NCBI GenBank assembly: GCA_003864495.1
Contig: ML133433.1
Coordinates: forward strand, 876,200 to 940,199
Length of the DNA stretch: 64,000 nucleotides
Direction of reading: 5' to 3'
From: Nemopilema nomurai
Lineage: Eukaryota; Cnidaria; Scyphozoa; Rhizostomeae; Rhizostomatidae
The notes beneath the pieces are model-generated. The model made no database searches, was not told the origin of the DNA, and was given only the letters and a program-made list of their open reading frames with translations. Positions 25,055-35,523 of this stretch are shown one piece after another. The translations under genes and the position numbers were made by a program. Numbering within the stretch: the first letter of the stretch is position 1; each line of letters opens with the position of its first letter.

Positions 25055-26675
25055 CCGAAGGGCCCCCCTTAGCAAGAGCCATAAAGGGCCCCTTTTCTTG
25101 TAGATAATTTTTTCAAAGTAATTTAACTTGAGACAGTAGTAGCTAGTGCAGTGGTGTAACGCACAATAGTTGGGGTTAGAGCTACTCCTAGGGGCCCTCC
25201 AAGTGGTAGGGTTCCATTACGTTATGCAGCAAACTATAACTACGGCTACACATTTGCACTGATTAGTGAAAATCAGTACCAGTAGTAGTAGTTTGGGGTA
25301 GTAGAAGTAGTACTAGTTAATGAGTACCACTGCCCTGGGGCCCTTAGAAGTTGCTCTAAACGCATCCACTGTGCGCTACGCCACTGCAATAGCTGCTACT
25401 ATCTCAAGTTTGTTTGCTTTAAAAAAAATTTCTACAAGAAAGGAGCCCTTTGTGACCCTTGCTGAGGAACAGATAAATTCAACTTAATGAAAGCTCTTGA
25501 AAAAGGGCCTACACATTTCACTAAAAAATAAAAAAGCTCCTCTGCGATAAAAAGTACAATTTTTCACTGGTGTGAGACAGTACTGTACATTTATTGCAGC
25601 GGGATTTAAAATCTTCAGTAATTGTTTAAAAATGTATTTCTTATAACTACTGAGAGACCTAAAATGCATTGGGGGCAGGGGCGGATTTAAGAGGCAACGA
25701 TGGGGGGGGGGTATTAGATTATAGTCGGATTTTAGTGTCACGCCCTTCAGGTGCCTGGGAAATAATAGAAACGCCCATTTTGAATTTCTCTTTACAACTA
25801 TAATTTCTTAAATCTAACTATACAGAAAACAATAACTGACTCGATAAGAAGATAAATAAGGAAGAAACTGGCGTCATTTCATCACCACTAACTACCAAAA
25901 AGCTACGTTTTACCGAATCAAAACAAAACTTTCCGGATAGCTCAAAAATATTGGGGTATGTCGCACCCCCACACCCCACGGTAAGTCAGTCCCTGATTGG
26001 GAGTATTATTCTGTGAGGATGTTCCTCACGTTCTGATCAAGTGTTTGGCCCTTTTCGGGCATTTCGCAAACCAAGAAGTTTGTTACCAATCGAATTTACT
26101 AATATTTCGGTGTTTCGGTTTTGTCGAGAATTTGGCTCACAGGAATCTATTCAGTACTGTTCGTACTAGGAATTTAGTGGGAACTCCTGGTAATTTGAAT
26201 TGCTTTTTCTTATTCGTGAAGTGAAATATCAAGCATACGATTACTGCATTTCATCAGTTGAAATGCCATATTGAATGAGGGACATTACGCTGAACAATTT
26301 CGATCGAAGCTTTCACGCTCGACGCCTAACACATATTTCGATATTCATAGAGCAAGATATATCTATCCAATATTTTACATCACTCATGAATAAAATTTAA
26401 CCTACCAAATTTCAGGGAGCAAATTATAACATAGAGTGCAATTACCCAAAAAATTGCAAGGATGTCTAGAGATATTATGTCTTGAAGTCGTGGCATAAAA
26501 TGCTGTCTGAAAAGTAAACTTCTAAACTGTTGGAAATATGTTTGATAGTATTTTCAGCCAATTTGAAATGTTTGGCTCCAAACTTTTTCCAGAGGAGTAC
26601 CCTAGGTATTTATAGACTTCGGGCCCCTCTCTTTGAAATCGCCCGGGCCCCTATTTAGATGCCAGTCCGCCCCTG
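25055..26675. mobile_element. Transposon-like insertion with 8-bp target duplication (hAT-like right end)
   Basis: The 8 bases TGTTCGAC occur at 25047-25054 and again at 26676-26683. In sister spacers (for example near 3546 and 9956) the same site is present once with nothing inserted, so the 1621-bp insert is exactly delimited. Read inward, the right end is CAGGGGCGGACTGGC, which fits the CAG start and 8-bp duplication typical of hAT elements. The left end (CCGAAGGGCCCC) does not match it, but a second CAGGGGCGGATT lies inside at 25676, exactly 1000 bp from the right end, so the insert may be composite. No transposase is seen; the element is non-autonomous. Confidence 0.75.
25067..25467. repeat. 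Fold-back (long inverted repeat) element within the insertion
   Basis: The left arm (about 25067-25206) and right arm (about 25330-25467) are imperfect inverted copies: ccttagcaagagcc pairs with ggtcacccttgctgagg-type sequence, and both arms carry caagaaa, tgagacagtag/ctactatctca and a cagtggygtarcgcac motif. The loop contains an agt-rich microsatellite near 25280-25320. It looks like a MITE-type fold-back element. No flanking duplication of its own was found. Confidence 0.7.
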
Positions 26676-26683
26676 TGTTCGAC

Positions 26684-27061
26684 TGTCATGCGTGCAAAAA
26701 TAGTCACGGGCGACCGCCCATTCAGTCAACGCGATTATCAATTTATTGCCATTGAGCATGCGCTCATCTGGTCTCGTGGGTACGCGCCGCCAAGTAGAGG
26801 TTGGCCTAAACGCATTGTTCCAAATGTTTGGCACAATCATTACGCATGACGAGTAGCGATGGAACAAAGAGGATGTGGGGAAAACATGGTAAATACGCAT
26901 GCGTCATGCCCCGAATATTGATTGGCTCAAATGAATCGTTGAAGCCTTTGTTTGGAGAAGTAGAAGGGAGATAGCAACTCCGCAACTAGAGATATAAAAA
27001 TAGTTAAAATAAAAAAATTCCCACAAAGCCAATCACTGCTCCTAGGCGTTCCAATTTCATA
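26684..27061 (+). promoter_or_regulatory. Upstream block of copy 6, separated from its distal part by the insertion
   Basis: The proximal upstream block resumes after the insertion: the GC-rich gtcacgggcg stretch, CGCATGCG palindrome near 26896, inverted CCAAT near 26920 and TATAAAAA at 26993-27000, which is 69 bp before the ATG. The distal CCAATCTGATTGG palindrome is now about 1.6 kb further away than in other copies. Confidence 0.55.
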
Positions 27062-28401
27062 ATGGAAGACGGGCAAGTCCAGGTAAATCAGCAGATTGAG
27101 AACATTGGGTTTGGGAAGTTTCAAACTGCTGCTTTATTCATTTTGTGGGTACGAATTTTTTCGTACGGGTCTAAAGAAAGCCTTGTCGCAATATTGGAGC
27201 CGTACCTACGCTGCAAATGGAACTTGAGTTACATGACTGCAGCTTGGATTGTTTTGCCTGAAGCCGCAGTGAAAATTGCAGGATCAATTCTGCTTGGAAG
27301 GCTGTCTGATAAGTATGGTAGGCGCAAATTGATGATTTTGGCAATTTTCTTTAATTCTTACTTGACTTTGCTTTTTTCGCTGTCATCAAGCGTAATTCTT
27401 TTATCAATAATTCGAGGAAGTATTGGCCTGGTCTCGCCAAGTACACTATTATCAATTACTTACGCGATGGAAATTTTGCCGATATCTGAACGTAAATACA
27501 TGTCAATATTTGAAGTAGGGGTCTTTGCTGGATGTGGGTATGGAATTATTGCTGCCATGACTTCGCTAAAGTATCTAACATGGAGATGGTTCGATGCAAT
27601 CTCTGAGACTATACCAATAGTTATGTCAGGCTTTGCAGTGTTATTTCTCCCAGAATCACCACGATTTCTGGCGACTGCCGGAAAATACGATGCAGCCAAT
27701 GACGTTTTGAATAAGATTGCCAAGGTGAATGGATTTGACAATGGGTATACAGCTATTCCTAATTCCAGAGACGAAAACAACGTAATAATTACTGTCTTCA
27801 AGCGACAACACTGGAATTATGAAAACATCAAAAGGATTTTGTTGCTTTCCTTTCTACAATTTTATGGTGGTAGCCTTTCGGCAACTGCACGATATGGTTC
27901 AATGCAGTTTGGGGAAAATTCCGATGATTCAGAATGTGGAGATTGTTCAAGCAAATTGACGTACAAGTATCGCTGGGGCGTAGAGGTTGGTGTCTTGATA
28001 TCTAGTGCAATATCATATTTTTTGCTGGACAAAGTCACAAGAAAACGTACAATGCGAATTCTGTTCATCCTCCTTGCTGTGTTACTTGTTCCATATTACT
28101 GGCCTCTCCGTGGGTGGCCTTTTGTCGTTATGATAACTTTAACTGTCATAGTTTCGTCAACTCTGAATAATGTTCTTCTAGTTTATAGGGCAGAGCTCCT
28201 TCCTACTAGATTAGAGCGAGTGGATGTGGCATCTCTGAAGCTGCTAGGCAGCTTGGTTCCTTGCTTGGACAATTTATAACCATGTATCTTTACCACTATA
28301 ATGGCACTCTTTCGTTTGGCATTTTACATGGATTGACTGCATTAGGTTTGCTCGTTGTCCATTGTTGTATCATAGAAACGAAAGAAGAACATTTGAAGTA
28401 G
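27062..28401 (+). pseudogene. SVOP-like MFS transporter, copy 6 (B-like/D), single late frameshift
   Basis: Open from MEDGQVQVNQQ for about 384 correct residues. A single G is missing near 28210 (actagattag against actaggattag), right in the PTRIR motif, so the written frame ends at 28279 (405 aa) and helices 11-12 are lost. The remaining homologous sequence continues to the expected TAG at 28399-28401 with HYNGTLSFG. Motif A reads GRLSDKYGRRK and the central LPESPRF is intact. The coding part is B-like, while the 3' flank is of the copy 1/9 type, which suggests recombination near the end of the gene. One base decides between gene and pseudogene. Confidence 0.85.
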
Positions 28402-29655
28402 CATACTTAATGCATTTGATAACCATTTTTGCGTAGAATAAGTTTTGCTTTTCTATTTTCCTTTTGCATTCCTAATGCTTCATCAATTTTCAAACCTAAG
28501 ACCAGTTGTCTTGCAGAGTTTGTCTCCTATTCGATATGGAACATTAGGGGTGTATGTGATGACCCCCTAGTATGTTTCAAATGGGCACTCATTTTGAGCT
28601 CGGTTTATTGTTAGCCATCCGGAAAGTCTCTTGGATCCCGGTAAAGTTTACATTAATGTCGAGCGTCCAACACGGCTACAGCCAACTGAAATGTGAATTG
28701 TGATTATTTAAGCAAAGAACGGAGCTGCAAAACCACGAACCATTTTATCACAAACCATCAACAGTTCATGAACTGACAACCACAACAACAAAATGTCTCC
28801 CTGAATGGAACGTAACTAGTACCCATGCTTCCCGGCATGAACAAAGGCAATCAACAAGAACTATGAAACTTCTTTTGGCTCGAATACACGACGGATTTTC
28901 ATAAATTTCACCATTTATTATCACTCGTTCTAATGGCCAGATTGAGCGTGACGTCATAGTAGGCAGAACAATAGGTAATTCTCTAAGAAGCAGCCAGTAG
29001 AAGAAGTAGTTTGGTGTGGTAATAAGATCGTTTAACGGCATGCGTCCCAACCTAGGGGTTTATTTATACCGCATCAAAATGAATGCAATGAAGCTAATAC
29101 TTTTTAAAAGTAACGTTTTCCGACTTTCTGAAGGGTTGGTTTCAAAATTTTGCTTTTTTCAGCGCGAGTTTGTTTCTTGCGTTCACCTTTTGCCTGACTA
29201 CTCAAAGTAACAGAGGAATCAGAGGCGGCATTATCCCTGTTACAACTTCAAACTGTTGTGTGGTCATTGCCTAGTGCCCAATGTGCAAATCAGCTACCAA
29301 GCCTCCTTTAACCTCTAACCTCTAGCCTTCAGCCTCTAGCCCCAACAAATATAACTGCTTGCTTGCTGGTAAGATCAATTGAATAGATCGATAATGGCAA
29401 TGTTTACGTAAGACTAATAACAAGAAACAACAAACTGTTGAATTATCAAATATCCATTTAATGTATTAATATTGTCTCAAAATATACTACAATAATCAAT
29501 TACAGTCTATAGCTGGACCATCTACACAAGTGCATAATTGAGGCCTCTATTGCGTAAATCGTCTAGCTTTCAAGTCTTGCTCTTTTCTGTTGTGGAAAAA
29601 ACAGTCATTTGCGGGGCTTGGCGTTCAATCGCGTTATTTGACAACACCAGGCCAA
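28402..29655. other. Spacer after copy 6
   Basis: No gene. CRE at 28949-28956 (TGACGTCA followed by TAGTAGG). A short minisatellite-like run of cctctaacctctagcc motifs lies at about 29310-29345, with an inverted counterpart near 58163-58208. The end leads into the 3' part of the - strand spliced gene. Confidence 0.6.
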
Positions 29656-30807
29656 GTTACTTCGCAAAGCACAACCACTCTTGCAAGCAGAGTCTGAGGT
29701 TTCCCGCAGTCGTTTGCTTTCTGCGTGTTTCTGCGTTCTCGACGCAGCAATTTTTCATCTCTTGAACAGAGTTCCAATAAAGCATTTGCCGATGTTTCTG
29801 CAAAGGAAGATACTATAAAGTCAGACATAAAATTTGAAAGAAGATTTTTGGTGAATGAGAGGGGGTGGATAAATTCATCAATAAGTTCATTTAGAATCGT
29901 GGACTTCTTCTTTGCACAAACCTTTAAATCATTGAGCACTTTAATACGAATGCCAAATAATCATCTTCATTAAATTTAGCTACTGGGTATACTTTGGCTC
30001 GTGATGGGTGCTTTTTCTTTGCTTTTAACAAAAAACATCTAGTGTATACCGTAACAAGTTGATTAATCAAGATATATGTCCATAGATTTCCTTCTTTACA
30101 AAGCTGAATGTTATGTTTTAAAACCTACATTGCCATCTTTGCAGTCCTTCTCCTTGTCTGAAGACTGCGTATTCCATTAAAAGTGTATCTTCACTCCACG
30201 AAGAACACCCTGAAAGAAAAAAACATTGGTCACTATTTTTCAATTGTTAACGTTTCGACTATAGCCAGCCAAGATTGGTAAAAGGGTTTAGTCAGCCAAC
30301 AGAGGAGATCAAAAACCCACCTGGATTCTGATCCGTTTCATAAAAGTAGGCAACTGAAAGTCCAAGTCGATGATAACTCTTTGCATGGAGCCTATGAGAA
30401 AAACCGTTCATAAAAAGTTGAGAATTTGCAATTCATACAATAAGAAACTTAGAGCAAAAGCTGCAACAATGTAAGGAATATTTGAGGCTATCATACTTTA
30501 TTATTTTTAAACTAGCAACACATCTCTTTAATTAACAATTCATGAATTACATACCATCGATGCCTCTGTCCTCAAGTTCTTGTGAGTAACCGTAATCTCT
30601 GAATTCGATTGGAGTTGGTGCCCATCTCTCTACACTTTGGCAACGTGGCTCTCCAAGTAAAGTCTGTTCTTCTCTTCCTAAATCTTCTTCATGAAGGACG
30701 GCAGACTCCACAGCAACACCAACCTTCTTGCTGCGCCTCTTGGTAAGCCATCTTGTCATTTTGTTTAATTTTCTTGAAAGCCACGTGCTTGTTTTTCTGC
30801 CACTCTC
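29656..30807 (-). pseudogene. Unrecognised spliced gene, module 3 (- strand), exon 1 in gap
   Basis: Exon 2 is 30555-30807, exon 3 is 30321-30391 (71 nt, one base short of the normal 72, so frameshifted) and exon 4 runs from 30209 down to about 29922. Here a likely further intron is visible: a donor after TTTAAAG (GTTTGTG) and an acceptor cctttgcag before an exon starting at 29797, with an open stretch down to about 29656. Exon 1 would lie in the N run at 31103. Exon 2 carries K to T (RWLTKRRSKK). Confidence 0.55.
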
Positions 30808-31102
30808 CTACATGAACAAGACAGACATTCTCTATGCGAAGCTTGTATAAGCATGATTAAGAAACGAAGCTTGATATTGGATGAAAAACGGCTAAGTAGG
30901 CAGTTGAATTATTCTTGTCATTATCTGCATAGCTTTCTCTAATATTTTCAGCCGCCAATAAGCTTTGGTTTTCCAGTCACGAAAATATAAGGAAATATCC
31001 ATGTGTTAAACAGTATTTAGTTACTGAGAGATTGATTGTTATTCAAGGCAAATTGGAAAATATTTTCCAACAATAGATGCTTTTTTGAATAATGACATTT
31101 TA

Positions 31103-31614
31103 NNNNNNNNNNNNNNNNNNNNNNNNNNNNNNNNNNNNNNNNNNNNNNNNNNNNNNNNNNNNNNNNNNNNNNNNNNNNNNNNNNNNNNNNNNNNNNNNNN
31201 NNNNNNNNNNNNNNNNNNNNNNNNNNNNNNNNNNNNNNNNNNNNNNNNNNNNNNNNNNNNNNNNNNNNNNNNNNNNNNNNNNNNNNNNNNNNNNNNNNNN
31301 NNNNNNNNNNNNNNNNNNNNNNNNNNNNNNNNNNNNNNNNNNNNNNNNNNNNNNNNNNNNNNNNNNNNNNNNNNNNNNNNNNNNNNNNNNNNNNNNNNNN
31401 NNNNNNNNNNNNNNNNNNNNNNNNNNNNNNNNNNNNNNNNNNNNNNNNNNNNNNNNNNNNNNNNNNNNNNNNNNNNNNNNNNNNNNNNNNNNNNNNNNNN
31501 NNNNNNNNNNNNNNNNNNNNNNNNNNNNNNNNNNNNNNNNNNNNNNNNNNNNNNNNNNNNNNNNNNNNNNNNNNNNNNNNNNNNNNNNNNNNNNNNNNNN
31601 NNNNNNNNNNNNNN
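31103..31614. other. Assembly gap (512 N) hiding most of transporter copy 7
   Basis: The left edge lies inside intron 1 of the spliced module, and the right edge lies inside the last 41 codons of a transporter. In the complete equivalent (48290 to 51465) these two points are about 3.2 kb apart, so 512 N is probably far too small. Confidence 0.95.
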
Positions 31615-31739
31615 TAACCATGTATCTTTACCACTTTAGTAACACTCTTTCGTTTGGCATTTTGCATGTATTGACTGCATTAGGTTTGTTCGTGGTACAT
31701 TGTTGTATCATAGAAACCAAAGAAAAACACTTGAAGTAG
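31615..31739 (+). CDS. SVOP-like MFS transporter, copy 7, C-terminal fragment
   Basis: Only the last 41 codons and the stop are visible after the gap, reading from TMYLYHFSNTLSFG to KEKHLK. The sequence (HVLTALGLFVVHCC) is of subtype C. One residue differs from sister copies (KEKHLK against KEEHLK). Whether the hidden part is intact is unknown. Confidence 0.75.
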
Positions 31740-34185
31740 CATACTTAATCCTGAAATGAATTTGGTAACCGTTCTTGCCTAGATGAAGTTTTGTTTTTAT
31801 ATTTTATATTTTTGCATACCTAATGCTTTTCAATTTCTTAAATCTAAGACCAGTTGTCTTGCACAGTTAACATTAGGGGTGTATGTGATGCCCCCCTTGT
31901 ATGTTTCAAAAGGGCTCTCATTTTTAGCTCGGTTTATTGCTAGCCATCCGGAAAGTCTCTTAGATCCCGGTTAAGCTTACATTAGGACGAGCCTCCAACA
32001 CGGCTACAGTCAACTGTAATGTGAATTGTGATTATTTAAGAAAAGAACGGAGCTGCAGAAACCACGAACCATTTCATCACAAACCAACAACAGATCAAGA
32101 ACTGACAACCACAACAACAAAATGTCTCCCTGAATAGAACGCAACAAGTACCCATGCTTCCCGGCACGAACAAAGACAATCAGAAAGGTAAGAAACGGTT
32201 ATGGATCATCGTTATACAAATTCCTTACAAATGTTTTCGTCGATGAAGTTCTTAGGAAATGTATATCTAAACATTATATAATTTTTTGGGTTTTAAAAAA
32301 CGACGCATTTTCATAATTTTCACCATTTCTTGTGACTCATTTTAATGGTGGGATTGAGCGTGACGTCACGGTAGGCAGATCAATTTATAGTTAAGCAAAA
32401 CATTTGTTTTGCTAAATTTTGGTTTAGCAAATACTTTGGCCAAATAGACTATAATTTCTTTCTCCTTTTATCTCAACATTGGAACGGAGAAAGGTATAGG
32501 ATATGGTGGTAGTTGAAAGCTAGAAAAACTTATACTTTTTTATGCCTAAAATAGTTTTGGGTGGTTTTATAGAGCGTCCCTAGAATGACACGTGATTAAC
32601 ACTTACTGTCAACAATAGTGGCTACATTTACTAAACCCTTTCATAACCTTGACATATTGCCCCCCCCCCCCTTTGACATTCAAATGTAAATCGCCGGCTC
32701 TCAGGATTATGAGATTGTCAGAATGTCATACCCTACCCAATATCATGTTAGGATCCCCTTGTCTCTGCAAATTAGAACTGTTGTCTAAGGGGAGACATTT
32801 TCGCCAGAGATTCATTTTTTTCAATATTTCTTTGAGGGTGCTATAAACCCAAGCACACTAATGCATTCTGTCTCCTCAGTCTTGCGATAGTGATTGATGC
32901 GATTTGTAGGAAATTCATATGTCGTTAGATGTGACCAAATATCATTAGGCTGTAGATATCATTATTTCGTTAAGAAGTTCATTCTAGCAGCATCCAATGA
33001 TTCTATTCATGTCCCCTTCTACTGGTTATTTCGTACTTGGCACTCCCTTTTTCATTGGCTCTCACTGTAGTCTACTCATAGAAGTTTTTTGTCCGCCTTT
33101 ACTTTGTAAATTTTTTTTCTTTCGTATGTCATGGAGTTTTCCAAAAGATAAGCGAAGACACTTACTTAATTTTTAATATAATCTATCAACGTACGGTTAA
33201 TTGCAGTAATCAATTTTCATCTAAGATTCGCGAACCTTCTTTTAAGTTGGTTCTGAAGGAAATTAGCCTAATAACTTTTGTGACAAGGATAAAATGACCA
33301 AAATGTATTTGGTTGAGAAAAGCACAAATTATTTTTTCAAAACACAATCAGGCTGGAAACCTAATTAGCTGAGCTTTTTAATGAATATTGCTGTCTTTAG
33401 ATACTCTGAATGCCGAGAGCAAAAAATCGAGACAGTACAGATTTTGACCGAATTTTATTATTTCTATGTTGACCAAATGTGGCATAAAATCAAAGAGAAG
33501 ATAGCTTTATGTTATCAATTGTGACCTTTGATATCTAAATTCAGTCCCACTCCCCCACTATCAAACAGATTCGCGGTCCCTGGCCTCGCCTTCATTTTCC
33601 AGCATATCTCAAGCCTGCATCCAAGTACCAAATAATTTTGGTGTAGTAGCGCTTGTTCTTCGGGGCACAAAAGCTCTTTTTCCATTTCCAAAGGCAAACA
33701 CTAGTCCTGGAAAATGTGATTTGCAGCCATTTTGCATGAACAGAATTAGCAGAGCGGGAAGCTTTCACCCAATCTGATTGGATAAAGGTATTGAACAAGA
33801 AGAGTCACTCTGAAAATCGCAATGTGTTCGACTGCCATGCGTGCAGAAATTGTCACGGGCGGCCGCCTATCCTATCAACGTGATTCTCAATTTATTGCTT
33901 TTGAGCATGCGTCAATTCGGTCGCATGGTAGCGCAGCCAAGTAGAAATTGGCCAAAACGAACGGTTACAAACGTTTGGCACAATCATTACGCATGACCAG
34001 TAGCAATGGAACAAAAAGGGAAAACATGGTAAATACGCATGCGTCATGCCCCGAATGTTGATTGGCTCAAACGAATCGTTGAGGCCTTTGTCTGAAAGAT
34101 ATAAGTAACTAGAGATTAAAACGAAATTAAAACTCCAAAACTTCCAGCAAAGCCAATCACTGCTCTAAGACGTTCTAATTTCAAA
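31740..34185. other. Plain intergenic spacer 7, with upstream block of copy 8
   Basis: No gene. CRE at 32361-32368, C-tract at 32660-32671, upstream block from about 33530, TATA-like gatataagta at 34098-34107. Many single-base deletions distinguish it from spacers 8 and 11, at about the same density as in the transporter copies. Confidence 0.7.
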
Positions 34186-35523
34186 ATGGAAGACGGGCAA
34201 AGTCTGGTAAATCAGCAGATTGAGAACATTGGGTTTGGGAAGTTTCAAACTGCTGCTTTATTCATCTTGTGGCTACGTATTTTTTCGCACGGGTCTACAG
34301 AAAGCCTTGTCGCAATATTGGAGCCGTACCTACGCTGCAAGTGGACTTGAGTTACATGACTGCAGCTTGGATTGTTTTGCCTGAAGCCGCAGTGAAAATT
34401 GCAGGATCAATTCTGCTTGGAAGGCTGTCTGATAAGTATGGAAGGCGCAAAATGATGATTTTGGCATTTTTTTCAATGCTTACTTAACTTTGCTTTTTTC
34501 ACTGTCATCCAACGTTTTACTTTTATCGATAATTCGAGGAATAATTGGTCTGATCTCGTCAAGTACACTTTTATCATCTACATACGCGATGGAGATTTTG
34601 CCGATATCCAAGCGTAAATACATCTCAATTTTTGGAGCAGGGGTATTTGCTGGATGTGGGTATGGAATTATTGCTGCCATGATTTCGCTAAAGTATCTAA
34701 CATGGAGATGGTTCGATGCAATCTCTGAGACCATACCAATAGCTATATCTGGTTTTGCAGTGTTATTTCTCCCAGAATCACCACGATTTCTGGCGACTGC
34801 CGGCAAATATGATGCAGCCAATAACGTTTTGAAAAAAATTGCTAAGGTGAATGGATTTGACAATGGGTATACACCTATTTCCAATTCCAGAGACAAAAAC
34901 AATGTAAAAATAACTGTCTTCAAGGACAACACTGGAAATATGAAAACATCAAAAGGATTTTGTTGATATCCTTTCTACAATTTTATGGTGGCAGCCTTTC
35001 GGCAACCGCACGATATGGTTCAATGCAGTTTGGGGAAAATTCAGATGATTCAGAATGTGGAGATTGTTCAAGCAAATTGACGTACAAGTATCGCTGGGCT
35101 GTAGAGGCTGGTGCCTTTATTTCCAGTGCAATATCATATTTGTTGCTGGACAAAGTCACAAGGAAGCTTTCATTGCGACTTCTGATCATCCTCCTTGCTG
35201 TGGTACTTGTGCCATATTACTGGCCTCTGCGTGGGTGGCCTTTTGTCGTTGTGGTAACTCTCACTGTCATAGTTTCGTCGACTCTGAATAATGTTCTTCT
35301 AGTTTATAGGGCAGAGCTCCTACCTACTAGGATTAGAGCGAGTGGATGTGGCATCTCTGAAGCGGCTAAGCGGCTTGGTTCCTTGCTTGGACAATTCATA
35401 ACCATGTATCTTTACCACTATAATACGTCTCTTTCGTTTGGCATTTTGCATGGATTGACTGCATTGGGTTTGTTCGTGGTTTTTTGTTGTATCATAGAAA
35501 CGAAAGAAGAACACTTGAAGTAG
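34186..35523 (+). pseudogene. SVOP-like MFS transporter, copy 8 (subtype A), three single-base deletions
   Basis: Starts MEDGQSLVNQQ. Single bases are missing near 34344 (caagtggactt), 34470 (catttttttcaat) and 34925 (caaggacaac); together they remove exactly one codon's worth, so the last third reads in the original frame to ETKEEHLK and TAG at 35521-35523. Between lesions the frame is shifted. Late residues AKRLGSLLGQ match copy 1. The 3' flank matches copy 12. Otherwise nearly identical to the open copies 9 and 12. Confidence 0.85.

Noticed and set aside
25997..26224. 75-codon frame inside the transposon-like insertion as a transposase fragment
   Set aside because: No transposase motif seen and the frame is short; the element is better described as non-autonomous.
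31085..31739. Long frames spanning the N run
   Set aside because: Translations of N are not sequence; only the last 41 codons of copy 7 are real.
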